Source: [Phialemoniopsis] sp. UDSM-2020 (taxonomy: Eukaryota; Ascomycota; Sordariomycetes; Thyridiales; Thyridiaceae). From it: DNA of 64,000 nt. This document shows, in pieces, positions 1 through 10,937 of the stretch. The DNA lies in assembly GCA_018873225.1 (NCBI GenBank), contig JAEILZ010000006.1, positions 1-64,000 on the forward strand. The letters run 5' to 3'. A program made the position numbers and the translations under genes. The notes under the pieces were generated by a model, which saw only the letters and a program-made list of their open reading frames with translations, ran no database searches and was not told where the DNA came from. Numbering within the stretch: position 1 is the stretch's first letter; every line of letters starts with the position of its first letter.

Positions 1-113
1 CCTAACCCTAACCCTAACCCTAACCCTAACCCTAACCCTAACCCTAACCCTAACCCTAACCCTAACCCTAACCCTAACCCTAACCCTAACCCTAACCCTG
101 ACCCTAACCCTAA
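1..113. repeat. Telomere repeat array (CCCTAA)n
   Basis: About 19 tandem CCCTAA units, the C-rich strand of the TTAGGG telomere, run from the first base. The only internal variant is one CCCTGA unit at 96-101. The array ends at base 113 and gives way to unique AT-rich DNA. This orientation puts the chromosome end at the left edge of the window. Confidence 0.98.
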
Positions 114-169
114 GACTCGATAGATCGGACGATATGAATGCAGGTGAGTAACAGGTGAGTCAGCAAAGG

Positions 170-660
170 GCGCTGTAAGGTAGGAAATAAATATAGATAA
201 ATAGCAGGTAAATTAGGTAGAAGATACTATAAGGTAGGAAAGGAATATAGGTAAGTAATAAATAAGTTAGGTAGAGGGTACTATAAAGTAGAAAAGAAAT
301 ATAAGTAAGTAATAGGTAAGTTAGGTAAAAGGCACTATAAGGTAGGAAGTAAATATAGGTAAATAATAGTTAAGTTAGGCAGTAAATATAGCCTAGGTTA
401 AATAAGGATATCCTAGTATAATAGGTAAGTTAGATAAGGGAGTCCTAATATAAATAGTAAGTTGTACAAGGGATTTCTAATATAAAAGGTAAGTTAAATA
501 GTAAGTTTAGCCTAGGCTGGATAAGGGCATTTAGGTATAGGAGGTAAGTCAAGTAAGTAAGTCCTAGTATAAGAAGTAAGTCAGCTAAGGGTATATAAAT
601 ATAGGAGGTAAGTAAGCTAAGGGGGTTTCTAATATAAGAAGTAAGTTATATAAAGAAGTA
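170..660. repeat. Degenerate subtelomeric repeat, about 55 bp unit
   Basis: Imperfect copies of a unit containing TATAAGGTAGGAAATAAATA and GGTAAGTTAGGTA recur roughly every 55 bp from 170 to 380. They then break up into shorter GTAAGTTAGGTAAGG-like fragments up to about 660. There is no open reading frame. Many copies differ by C-to-T or G-to-A changes, as expected of RIP or similar decay. Confidence 0.7.
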
Positions 661-699
661 TTAGGATAGGAAATAAAGGATGTAATAAGTATTTCTTTT

Positions 700-1320
700 A
701 GTAATAGACTGCTAGAGGTGAGTCTTATGTGATTGTTTTTTTAATGATAGACTGCTAGAGGTAAGTCTTGTATAAATAATTTTCTTGATGGTGAATTACT
801 GCAGGTGAGTCTCGTGTGATTGTTTTTTTAATGATAGACTGCTAGAGGTAGGCCTTATATAAATGATTTTCTTGGTGATAGATTGCTATAGGTGAGTCTC
901 GTGTGATTGTTTTTTTGGTAATAAACTGCTAGAGGTGAGCCTTATGTGAATGATTTTCTTAGTAATGAAGCTACTGTAAATGATTTTCTTGGTAATAGAG
1001 CTGCTAGAGGTGAGTCTCATGTAATTGTTTTTTTAGTAATAAGCTGCTAGAGGTGAGTCTCATGTGATTAATTCTTTTAGTGGTAGATTACTAGAGGTGA
1101 GCCTTATGTAAATGATTTTCTTGGTGGTAGATTACTATAGGTGAGTCTTATATAATTGATTTTTTTAGTGGTGGATTGCTAGAGGTAAGTCTTATATAAT
1201 TATTTTTTTTAGTGGTAGATTGCTAGAGATAAGTCTTATATAATTACTTCTTTTGGTAATATACTATCAGAGGAGAGTCTTATATGAAGGTTTACTTTAG
1301 TAATAGCTTATTAGGGTAGA
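700..1320. repeat. Subtelomeric tandem repeat, about 43-44 bp unit
   Basis: At least a dozen diverged copies of a unit built from GCTAGAGGTGAGTCTTATGT followed by a T-rich block (GATTGTTTTTTTAGT) and AATAGACT. The core GCTAGAGGT recurs at 711, 754, 841 and onward, with occasional variants such as TACTGCAGGT. The array is non-coding and AT-rich and belongs to the telomere-linked repeat zone. Confidence 0.75.
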
Positions 1321-1369
1321 AGAAGTATGCTTATCTCTCTTATTATATAACTAAGTTAGTTACTAATAG

Positions 1370-1785
1370 TAAGAAACCTCCTAAAAGTTAGTTACTAGCA
1401 ATTAAACCTCTTTAAAAGTTAGTTATTATCTAAAAGAGACTCTTTAAATATTAGTTATCAGCTAAAAGAGGTCCTAAAGGTTAGTTACTAGCAACTAAAA
1501 CTCTTTAGAAGTTAGTTATCATCTGAAAGAGACTCTTTAGATATTAGTTATCATATAAAAGAAATCCTAAAGGTTAGTTATTAGTAACTAAAACTCTTTA
1601 AAAGTTAGCTAACAGCAGAAAAAGCCTTAGAAGTTAATTATCATACAAAAGAAACCTTAAAAGTTAATTATTAGCAACTCTAACTCTTTAAAAGTTAGTT
1701 ATTAGCAGAAAGAGGCCTTAGAAGTTAGTTATCGTATGAAAGAAACCCTAAAGGTTAGTTATCAGTAGGAAGCTTTAATATAAGA
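1370..1785. repeat. AAGTTAGTTATCA-type interspersed short repeats
   Basis: Diverged copies of AAAAGTTAGTTATCAGC plus an ACTAAAACTCTTT or GAAAGAGACTCTTT spacer recur every 30-40 bp. The same unit reappears after the 38-bp array (2175-2460), so the 38-bp array appears inserted into this older repeat. No coding potential was seen. Confidence 0.65.
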
Positions 1786-1786
1786 A

Positions 1787-2172
1787 CAACCCATCTCACA
1801 GTCAGGGCAACCACCTATTCCCTTCGACCCATCTCACAGTTAGGGCAACCACCTATTCCCTCCAACCCACCCTACAGTCAGAGCAACCACCTATTCCCTC
1901 TAACCCACCCTACAGTTAGGGCAACTACCTATTCCCTCCAATCCACCCTACAGTCAAGGCAACCACCTATTCCCTCCAACCCACCCTACAGTTAGGGCAA
2001 CCACCTATTCCCTCTAATCCACCCTACAGTCAGGGCAACCACCTATTCCCTCCAACCTATCTTACAGTCAAGGCAACCATCTATTCCCTCCAACCTATCT
2101 TACAGTTAGGACAATCACCTATTCCCTCCAACCCATCTTACAGTTAAAGCAACCACCTATTCCTTTCAACCT
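1787..2172. repeat. 38-bp minisatellite, 10 copies in register
   Basis: Ten copies of a 38-bp unit of the form ACCCACCCTACAGTCAGGGC followed by AACCACCTATTCCCTCCA. The CAGTYA core starts at 1801, 1839, 1877, 1915, 1953, 1991, 2029, 2067, 2105 and 2143, every 38 bp without exception. The first six copies alternate GTCA and GTTA, suggesting amplification as a 76-bp dimer. Unlike its surroundings the array keeps many CA dinucleotides and a strong C-over-G strand bias, so it is younger than, or escaped, the mutational decay around it. Confidence 0.9.
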
Positions 2173-2463
2173 AAAAGAAGATCTCTTTAAAAGTTAGTTA
2201 TCATCCGAAAGAGACTCTCTAGAAGTCAATTATTAATAGAAAAAGCCTTTAAAAGTTAATTATCAGTAACTAAAACTCTCTAGAAGTTAGTTATCATATA
2301 AAAAAGATATTAAAAGTTAGTTATTAATAACTAAAACTAACTATTTAATAATTAGTTATTAGTAAGAAAAAACTCTTTAAAAGTTAATTATTAATAGGAA
2401 GAAACTTTAAAAGTCTATTATTAATAGGAAGAACTCTTTAAAAGTTAATTATTAATAGGAAAA

Positions 2464-2975
2464 GACTTTAAACTCTTATTATACAATCCTTTTATTATAC
2501 AACCTACTTATCCCTTCTTAATTCTTAATTAGTTACTAAGGGTTATCCTACTATCTAAAGGGGAACTTTAATTAAATCCTTAGCTAGTACCTAATCTTAG
2601 ACTTTATAAGGCCAAGATAAAGGGAATAGGCTTAATTGTATTATTATCCATCCTTAGTAAGTGTAGTTAATAATCTACTATTTAGCTAAAAGAGACTTTA
2701 AAAGTTAGTTATTAGTAGGGAGAGACTTTAAACTCTTATTATATAATCCTCTTATTATATAGCCTACTTAAATCTTTTAATTCTTAACTAATTATCTAGG
2801 GTTATCCTACAACCTAATCACCTAGGGTTATCCTACTACCTAAAGGGAAACTTTAATTGAATATATAGCTAGCACCTAATCTTAAACTCTATAAAGCAAA
2901 GATAAAAGGGGGCTTAATCGTATTATTATCCATCCTTAGTAAGTATAGTTAATAATCTACTATTTAACTAAAGAT
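2464..2975. repeat. Tandem duplication, about 259 bp spacing
   Basis: Two diverged direct copies, beginning with GACTTTAAACTCTTATTATA at 2464 and 2723. They share the landmarks GGGTTATCCTACTA, TAGCTAG and the GTATTATTATCCATCCTTAG segment. Differences are mostly transitions, as expected after RIP of a duplicated segment. No gene is visible in either copy. Confidence 0.8.
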
Positions 2976-5649
2976 TCTTATCTCTTATTATATAACCTAT
3001 TTATCTTATCTCTTATCATATAATTTACCTATCTTTTCTAATTAGTTAGATCTTAATAACTACCTTTAACCCTAAGAATCTTTAAGATATAATAACTCTT
3101 TAAGTATTAAGATACATTAAATAGAATTCCTATAAGGTCTTCTTTATAAAGTTATCTTATTGTATGAGAAATTTCAGAAAATTTAAAAGGGTTTATTAAA
3201 TTCAAATCTACTCTATAAAATAAATTTAAATCTACCCCCTATCTTTATCACACATAGACCATCCCTCTTAGTAAAATAAATTAAATCTACTAGAATTATT
3301 TAGCTATTAAAGGATAGGTATCTTATAGGAAAATCTATATATACTTAAGTTATAAATATATCTAAAGTTATTACTCTTTTTAGTATATTAAATTAAGAAT
3401 TTATATTTTTATAGGTATATTTAGTTAAGAATAATATATATATTATTACAGATCTCTAGCTATTCTAAGATATAAACTAGATAGATATAATAATAATCTA
3501 AGCTATCTTTATTTTAATCTTAGATTATTAGAAGTAGCTAATAATATTATTATTAGTAATATAAGCCTAAGAGGCCTACTTAGTTAAAAAGAATAACTAG
3601 AGTGGTATTTAAGCTTTAGATAGGATAAGATAGGTATTCTATACAGTTAATTTCTACTAGCTAGAATATAAATTCCTACTATTTAATATTTAATAATTAT
3701 AGCTAGATACTAACCTCTATATATACTATATAATAAAACCATTCTTATATTTATATATATCCTAATCTTATCCTTACTCTTATCTTTATTCTTACTCTTA
3801 CTTTTTATTCTCTTTTTTACTCTCTTTTAATTATTAATTTTATTTATATTATTAAGATTATCTATACTAGTCTTATAAAGAAAGTAGGTACTATAGTTTT
3901 CTTTTAAATTTAATTTAATTTTTCTTTTCTTTATATATAGTATAATAACTATTCTAGATTTTAATATCTAATAAATAACCCTATAGATATAATAATTATA
4001 TAGACTATTATATCCTATTAATAAAACATATTAAAAAGAAAGTAATTATTTCTAATAAGCTATCTAGCTCTTTTGATATTATACTAAATATAATCTGCCC
4101 TACTAGAAGTAAAGATATATAAAATATAAGAAAACCATTTAATCCTAAGAGATTTAATAAAAAGCTATAAAATCTATTAGCTATTAAATCAATAAATAGA
4201 TAACTATTTAATAAATAGACTATTATAAAGATACTTATTATAAACCTTAAAAGTTTTATTAAGTTACAGAATATTAATATTATTAATCTAAATAATTATT
4301 TTACCTCTTAGAGAAGAATAACTAAAAAAGATAACTTAGAATTATATAGATAAAAAGTTAAAATAAAAATCAGTTTAGATATAAAAGAAATCTTAGATAA
4401 AATAATTAATAGATATAAAGATATATTAAAAGAAAATAAAATAAAATAAAATAAAATAAAATAAGATAAAATAGAGATAAATAATACTTTAATTATTAAT
4501 ATTATCCCTAGTAATAAAAAGTAGTATAAGTCCTTCCTTAATATACTTCAAAAGATATCTAAAACTTTAAATCCATTTAATAACAAAAGAAGCACTATAA
4601 ATATTATATAAGGAATTATAATATAGCTTAATAAGAACTTAAAGTTACTCTAAGGTATTATAATAGAGATAGATCTAAATATAATTAGTTTGATATTACT
4701 AAGAGATACCTTTAGAGTAAAATTAAAAGTATAAGTTATTTAAGCCTTCTATAAAGTATACTTATCTAATATATAAGACTATATACTTAAAAGAAATAAA
4801 AAAATAACTAAAATAATAAAAGAACTTAAGAATCTTAATATTAATAATTTATCTTATTTTATATTATACTAGGAAATAGTAATAGAAATAAAAAGAGACT
4901 AGAATATAACTAAAAATATTTAACTATATAGTATATAGATATAGTTATATAATACCTAGAAGATATAATCTACTATAAAGAAATAGAAACCTCTATTAAC
5001 TTTTCTTATAGAAAAAGGTTTTTTAGCTAAGAAAAATAAAATTCTCTAGGCCTATATTAATAATTACCTAGAGAAAAAATAGAATCTTAATTCTAAAATA
5101 ATTATATAGAAAATATATATATAGTGGTTATTAACTAAAATAGTAGAGGTTTTTAGATAAGGAGTATTAATATTAATACTAAGAATGATTTATATATCTT
5201 ATAAAAGGATAGATAGAAAGAAGATATTAGAAGTAGATAGAAAGAGGAAGTTTATAAAAGAAAAGAAGCTAAATTTTATATTTAAAATATTAAATAAAAA
5301 GATACTAAATATTAAAGAAGTATACAATAGATTAAATAGATATCTTATACAATCTATTACTAGTAATAACAGTCTGAATTATAAACTACTAGATCTAGTT
5401 TAGATAGTAGGTATAAATTTTATAATAATAAGGCAGAAAAAAAAAATAGATTATTTAATATTAAAGGAGTTAATTAGTTTTAAACTAATCTAAAGCTTAT
5501 AAAGCAATATAATTATTTTATAGGAAAGAGATATATTTAATAAGTATATAAGAAGAAAATAAAGATTACTACTAAGTAGTATAGAATTATAATTACTAGT
5601 ATATATATATAGATTTTCCTGTAAGATACTTATTATAATATAAATATCA

Positions 5650-5860
5650 GAATAATCCTAGATTATTAGGATAGGATAGATATTAAAATAATTCTAGATT
5701 ATTAGAATAAGATAGATATTAAAATAATCTTAGATTATTAGAATAGGATAGATATTAGAATAATCCTAGATTATTAGGATAGGATGAATATTAAAATAAT
5801 CCTAGATTATTAGAATAGAGTAGATATTAGAATAATCCTAGATTATTATAATGCTAGTAC
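5650..5860. repeat. 36-bp AT-rich tandem repeat, 6 copies
   Basis: Six copies of a unit containing AATAATCCTAGATTATTAGG followed by ATAGGATAGATATTA. The GATTATT core recurs at 5661, 5697, 5733, 5769, 5805 and 5841, exactly 36 bp apart. Each unit holds the inverted repeat AATAATC-CTA-GATTATT, so every copy could form a small cruciform. Confidence 0.85.
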
Positions 5861-5990
5861 TAAATTACTAATAAAATCCTAAACCTTAAACTGAAAAGGC
5901 TAGTAATAATTCTGGATTATTATAATACTAGTACTAAATTGCTAGTAAAATCCTAAATCCTAAACTGAAAAGGCTAGTAATAAAGAAACT
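5841..5990. repeat. 74-bp direct duplication
   Basis: Two adjacent copies begin with GATTATTATAAT at 5841 and 5915. Each continues through CTAGTACTAAATT, AAAATCCTAAA and ACTGAAAAGGCTAGTAATAA. The duplication joins the end of the 36-bp array and is non-coding. Confidence 0.75.
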
Positions 5991-6370
5991 AAATATTAGT
6001 ATATAAAGTATTTAGTTTTTAAGGATAAAATAACTTATAATTAAAATAATTTAAAATAAAAATAAATCTACTTTTTATAAATTAGAATAATTTAAGATAA
6101 AAAAGACCTTACTTTTATTTAAACCTAATTTTAAAGCCTTAATAATAATTCTTATTTTTTATAAATTATTTTAGTATTTTCTTTTCTTTTCTTATCTTAT
6201 TATATCTTATCTTTAGATCTATTCTTTTTAAAGATTTAAATAGTTGTCTATATAGCTATTAAAAAAACTATATTAAATCTTTTAAGGAAATATAATATCT
6301 TATAACTCTTTTAATAGAAGAGGTAGAATTATAAAGAAAATACTAGGAGATAGTACTCCTCTTATTCTAC

Positions 6371-6829
6371 CTATATACCGATTTGCATCGGATTCGGCCG
6401 GAAAAACCTAATCTAACTCTACTGTATCGCCCTAAAAACCTAACACTGCCAACTGGTAAAAAGCGGGCCCCCAGACCGCCACTCAAAGAAACCCAACGCT
6501 GCCAGCGTCGGGTAGAACTTACAGCCAGTTATTTTCAATCAGTTGTGGATGAAGCAATGTGTACTTCACCTGTGAGCAATGCCATAACTCAACATTGTTG
6601 ATATGCTATCTAATGTTGCAAGGTCGATCAATTAGCTAGCAAGATCTCCTAGAATGCGCTTGATACTTGTATGCTGAGAGCGAACTTGAACTGTCCGTGG
6701 CTCTTCCATTTCGAAATCCGCACGACATGGACATGAGGGTACCACTCGTGCCTAGCTGTATTGATGATTAGATCGCATAGACTTCCTATTCACTACCTGC
6801 AAAGCGTCCTTGCGGTAAATATGTAATCT
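6371..6829. other. Transition from AT-rich island to gene space, no gene seen
   Basis: Base composition changes within a few tens of bases at about 6370-6390. The junction carries a small inverted repeat, CCGAT-TTGC-ATCGG, at 6379-6392. A 72-codon open frame lies at 6383-6601 (+) but resembles nothing I know and is probably chance. The remainder to 6829 is the 3' flank of the leftward transporter gene. Confidence 0.6.
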
Positions 6830-8533
6830 TCAGTGTGCAATCATCTGGTCGGCGGCGTATCTCCAATACCTGGGGGCAGACTTCGCCCTGAGTGCCTTGC
6901 CCTTCCATATCATCAGTAGAAACGACAGCCCGCTGAGAAACGCAATGATGCCAACAGCGATAAACGTATTCTGAAGCCCTGACGTGTCAATCCATGGTGT
7001 GATGGCGTAGCTGAAGGCGAATGTCATCGTGTTCCGGCAGAGGATGAGAGATACCAGAGACTCGCCCGAAATCTCCTTGAATGAATCGACGTTATATGAA
7101 ATTGCGTAGGATCCACCGGCAATGATGCCAAAGCCGCAGAATACAGATCCTACCAGGAGAACGGCCATCGATGATTGATGGGCGGCGCCAATGCCCCAGA
7201 GCAAGAGGCCTGCTGGAAGGATGATCGCAAAGCTTAGAAGGCCCCATAACCGCTGCTCTGGCTCTCTTAGCCCACCGGCACGATGTGCAAGCCTCAATAC
7301 CATCTTGTCTGACAAGGGTCCAGACACATAGGCTCCTATGGCAGCACCAAGCAAAGGCGCAAGGTAGGTCACTCCGACCATAGACGAGTTCAAATTGTAC
7401 GGGGGCGAGGACAGAATTGCTGATGCTGTAGCATTGTAGACAGAGTACCTGGACAAGTTCGTATTAGCAATCAGCCTTTCGAGTATCCAAGATGAGAAAG
7501 CAGGGCCGCCTTACCAAGCGTTGGTAAACCCATATTGCACTCCCGCCCAGGTCACATTCGGGAATTGAAAGAAGATCAGAATGGGCCTCCAAGCAGTTGT
7601 GAAACATTGCTGAATTGTCAAGTGTGTTGGTGACCATAGCGCGAGCTTCTCACGGTACGTTCTGGGTCGTGGAAGCTCAGCGCACTGCCCAGGTGACTGT
7701 GACTCTGACCCCTCTTGCAAGCGCCCCAGGGCCTTGCTTTCTGGGATTTGGCTGTTCTCAGGAGAAGACATTTGCCCTGGGACCTGGATCAGCTCCGCCG
7801 ACACATCAGCTTCGACTGAACCTCTGAAGTACATGGTCTCCTCGAGGGTAAAGTAAGAGATGATGAAGTTGGCGAGAATGAGCAGTGCTGCCCAGTGCTG
7901 CACCCACCGCCAACCGACGGCGTTGTTCATGAAGCCAGCAATCAGGGGTGCAATAAAGTTGCTGCCACTCAGAACGAGGGAATAGACTCCGATGTAGGCT
8001 CCCCTCTCGTGTGCAAAGTATGTGTCTGGTATGCTGACCTCCGGCAGAGTTTCGACTGGAGCAACCAAGAAGCCGTACAGGATACGCACTGCTGCCCACT
8101 GTGGAAAACTGCTGATCCATGCAGTTCCCTCGGTAACGGCCGCAATCAGGATCAGACTGAGCAGGTACACGGGCCTTCGCCCGATAGCCAAGGCCAGTGG
8201 TTGCCATAGGAGATTTCCCCAGCCCGCAAGCAAGAAGATGAAGCCGGTACCGAGATTGAGTTGAGTCAGGGTCAGCCCAGTGTCTTTTGAGATGTCTGTA
8301 AAGTATGAATAGGCACAAGTTGCGCCGACGCCCACGGTGAAGACGTATGTATAGACATTCAGAATATGGACGAGCTTGCGTGACTTGGACCAGTTGAGAG
8401 GATCATCGGGATGGTCTGATGGCCTAGGAACGAGAACGATCTCGTCATCGCTGAGTTCATTGTGCACTCGTAGGATCTGAACTGTTCCCGGTGGCAGGAA
8501 ACTAGGTGTTTCAGTCGGTGTGTCGTTGGCCAT
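6830..8533 (-). CDS. MFS transporter (DHA1-like)
   Basis: Predicted plasma-membrane proton-coupled drug, polyamine or metabolite transporter of 545 residues. Exons are 8533-7515 and 7448-6830. The 66-bp intron (GTAAGG...CAG) restores the frame across ...FTNAW-YSVYNATA.... A soluble N-terminus of about 60 residues carries the DDPLNWSKSRK motif typical of fungal DHA1 carriers. Twelve hydrophobic segments follow, with a long hydrophilic central loop (residues about 250-310) and GRRPVYL after the second helix. The gene diverges from the Zn2Cys6 regulator at 9138, a common arrangement for a transporter and its controller. The substrate cannot be read from sequence. It is the gene closest to the telomere. 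Confidence 0.88.
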
Positions 8534-9137
8534 TGCCGTTCACTGTTGCGAGCTTTCAAGTGTCTATGCTTAACTTGTAATGACTTGTGTATCTGGACGA
8601 GAAATGTCACCTGTCCGTTCGCCAGTGAGGCACCGGCATTTATAGATTGTCAATGATGCATTGACCTGTGTGGAGCTGATTGGAGCTCTGCAAAGCCAGT
8701 TTGGGAAGCGTTCAACTCTGAGGACTACCTTGATCTTACCCGAGATAGTCAAGATAGGCACCTATGGGTCCGACATGATGGGTGCTCTTCTGACTTGCTA
8801 GTGCCTGACCAAATTTTGATTGGTTTCCCCAATGGGAAAAGCGTGACATCTTAGCTCGTGCTTCAACCTCAAGTGTGGGACTCATTCTTGGTGGCCCACT
8901 GATAACATGCGGAGATAGCACATTGAAGGTGTGTTACCCCGCGTCGGCGGCATTTGATTCCTTGCCGCTTCGAGTTTAAATACCGACGCTGTTCTTATCC
9001 CAGATTCAGTAGGGATTCAGTTCTCCATCTTTCGTCCATGTCATTCATGCCTAGTTAACCCGCTGGGAAACCCGCTCTAACTCAGCAAATCACTCTCCCG
9101 CGGCTTTCGCACGTCTTTCTCTCCGTTCTCCTTGAAG
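8534..9137. promoter_or_regulatory. Divergent promoter, MFS transporter / Zn2Cys6 regulator
   Basis: 604 bp between two start codons facing away from each other. A TATA-like AGTTTAAATACC lies near 8971-8982, upstream of the rightward gene. CGG-containing triplets (CCGCGTCGGCGGC near 8939-8951) are possible contacts for a zinc-cluster protein. A shared promoter is inferred from geometry only. Confidence 0.5.
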
Positions 9138-10442
9138 ATGGCATTCGAGACCACCAGTGGTCGGATCAAACGGGGCAAGCCTAGAGGCTTTCGACGCGAC
9201 CGAGATTGTTTAACCTGCAAGAGCCGCGGCGTCAAGTGTGACCTAAACCGGCCAGCATGCACACCCTGCCAGCAGGACCATGTCGTGTGTCGAGGATATC
9301 GAAACAAGTTCAAGTGGGCTACGACAGCTACGCCAGCCGAAATCTCATCATCCCAGAAAAGAAGCAAGCGACAGCTTATTCCCTCACCAGCAGAGGCGAC
9401 ATCCTTTAGTGTTGCTCATATCGCGCGGTCTTTATGTACCAAAGACCCATACAACGACTCGAACTGGGCAACACACCACGAGATGTTTCTAGACTTCTTC
9501 GAGTTGAAGTTCGAGCAGAGTCTTGCCTCTCTTCAACTTGCAGATCCCCCCGTACGGCAATCATTAGCAAGCGTCTGGAGGCTGATGAGACAGCGGGTGA
9601 TGCACGCTCAATGCCCCCCCGGCGACAAAGCAGACGTCGAGCACCTTATGATGCGGTTAGAGGCGCTGCGCGGAGTAGGCGACGCGGTCAAACATGGTGA
9701 CATTCTGGGTATGTTCGGCGTAGTAACGCTCGGTTTTCTGGACGTTTACGAGGGGCCTTTCGGGAATTGGCATGGTCATGTGCGCGGCGCCTGGGCCCTG
9801 CTTAAGCACGGATGCGCCACCGAGTTGCAGATGCAGGTACTCTGCACCCAAATCCCCGGGTTTCGTCAGCTCATTTCCCTCATCATGTGGTACGACCTCT
9901 GGAATACCCTGCTCAACAAAGGTCATACCCTTTTCTTTAACGATCAGCAGCGAGCCTGCATGGACCCAGAGTTCTTTGGTCTAGTAGACTGCCCGGTGGA
10001 TACATTTGATCTCTTCGTTCGAATCGTTCGCGGCATTGAGTCAGGGGAACCTCCAGACGTGCAGGTCGCGATATCAAACCAGCTGCTATCTCTTACGAAA
10101 GACGACAGTAGCTTATCGTCGAAGATGCGAGATGCCTGGAGGTATTCTGCCGTGATGGCAGCACTAGCGACCGGGCCAAAGACGGAAGATGCACCCACCC
10201 GGCAACTGATAAGAACATTGGGAGATAACATTTGTCGCATCACGGCCTCGATTTCTCCCCTGACGGGCAGATATCGGATGTTATCCGGTCCAATAGCCGT
10301 CCTCGGGGCGATCTCCAAAAACCCGTGGCATGTGCAGACTGTGGAGAGGTATTGGGCGGTTTGTGATTCGCTGAGCCAACCTATCTACCCCGAGGGGCGT
10401 CGCGTCCGCACCTGTATTGAAAAGCAGCTTGTCAGCGCGTAG
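9138..10442 (+). CDS. Zn2Cys6 transcription factor
   Basis: Intronless gene for a 434-residue nuclear regulator. The N-terminal zinc cluster (residues about 20-50) reads C-LT-C-KSRGVK-C-DLNRPA-C-TP-C-QQDHVV-C, the full six-cysteine binuclear pattern. It is followed by the basic linker GYRNKFKW. The remainder fits a fungal-specific transcription factor domain of the short, roughly 400-residue type. The first ATG of the open frame lies at 9138. The gene diverges from the MFS transporter to the left, its most likely target. The Cys spacing is intact and there is no sign of decay, despite lying 3 kb from the RIP island. Confidence 0.9.
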   Translation: MAFETTSGRIKRGKPRGFRRDRDCLTCKSRGVKCDLNRPACTPCQQDHVVCRGYRNKFKWATTATPAEISSSQKRSKRQLIPSPAEATSFSVAHIARSLCTKDPYNDSNWATHHEMFLDFFELKFEQSLASLQLADPPVRQSLASVWRLMRQRVMHAQCPPGDKADVEHLMMRLEALRGVGDAVKHGDILGMFGVVTLGFLDVYEGPFGNWHGHVRGAWALLKHGCATELQMQVLCTQIPGFRQLISLIMWYDLWNTLLNKGHTLFFNDQQRACMDPEFFGLVDCPVDTFDLFVRIVRGIESGEPPDVQVAISNQLLSLTKDDSSLSSKMRDAWRYSAVMAALATGPKTEDAPTRQLIRTLGDNICRITASISPLTGRYRMLSGPIAVLGAISKNPWHVQTVERYWAVCDSLSQPIYPEGRRVRTCIEKQLVSA

Positions 10443-10937
10443 TCGGCGTCAACAAGTCCTTAGCGTTCACTAGTCCACTTCGAGGAAAAGCTGTGATGTT
10501 TCCCTTCCAAGAACGGGAAAACCTCCAGCTCGTCGAGATAAAGAATATGAAATACACCTCGCGTGGCGCTTCGACTGGCGTGGATCAGATGATGTGATGG
10601 AACGGACTCGTTTGTTGGTTCAGAGCGCCAACTAATTCCCATTGTGACTACGATGCAGGGAGGGGGTGGAGCCGCGACTCGCCAGCAGCCAAGATACGGT
10701 ACCACCACCCTGCACTTAGCGAGGTCCCATTAGTTTCGTTTGATTCCTTGCCCAAAGAGGAAATGATCAGAGCCCTGGAGAGAGCACCCCAAACCTCGAG
10801 GGGCCGAGGCCGAGAGTTGATCAATCTATCTAGGTCTAAGGATCCCTAAGATAAAGACATTATGAGAACCTGGCAAGTACAGTCACAAGCTTGGAAAGCG
10901 TCTTTGATCACCATCACTACAGCGAATAGACACGATC
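10443..10937. other. Intergenic, tandem genes
   Basis: 495 bp between the regulator and the amidase, both rightward. It must hold the terminator of the first and the promoter of the second. No ORF, repeat or RNA gene is recognisable. Confidence 0.5.

Larger units (their letters stand above)
3100..6370. other. AT-rich, RIP-like degenerate island without intact genes
   Basis: About 3.3 kb is overwhelmingly A and T and rich in TA dinucleotides, with very few CA or TG pairs. All frames are broken by TAA/TAG. A short (TAAAA)n tract lies near 4434-4470. The longest open stretch (5185-5403, + strand, 72 codons) has a Lys/Ile/Asn-only composition that simply follows base composition. The likely origin is one or more transposable elements destroyed by RIP, but I cannot recognise a family: no reverse transcriptase, transposase or helicase motif survives. 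Confidence 0.75.

Noticed and set aside
1..3100. CRISPR-like or regularly spaced repeat interpretation of the subtelomeric arrays
   Set aside because: Repeats are directly tandem without unique spacers and sit next to a eukaryotic telomere, so they are ordinary satellites.
5185..5403. 72-codon open frame in the AT-rich island
   Set aside because: Its Lys/Ile/Asn composition follows directly from base composition and no protein family motif is present.
3100..6370. A telomere-linked helicase or retrotransposon gene
   Set aside because: Such genes are common in fungal subtelomeres, but no conserved motif can be read through the decay, so no family is claimed.
6383..6601. Short open frame at the island boundary
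   Set aside because: No motif, no plausible exon partners, and its position at a composition change makes chance likely.
7615..8264. Rightward open frames inside the first transporter gene
   Set aside because: They are antisense shadows of the MFS exon, which has clear helices and the DDPLNW motif.
10583..10720. tRNA or other structured RNA candidates in intergenic regions
   Set aside because: No A-box/B-box pair with a foldable cloverleaf was found by eye here or in the other gaps.
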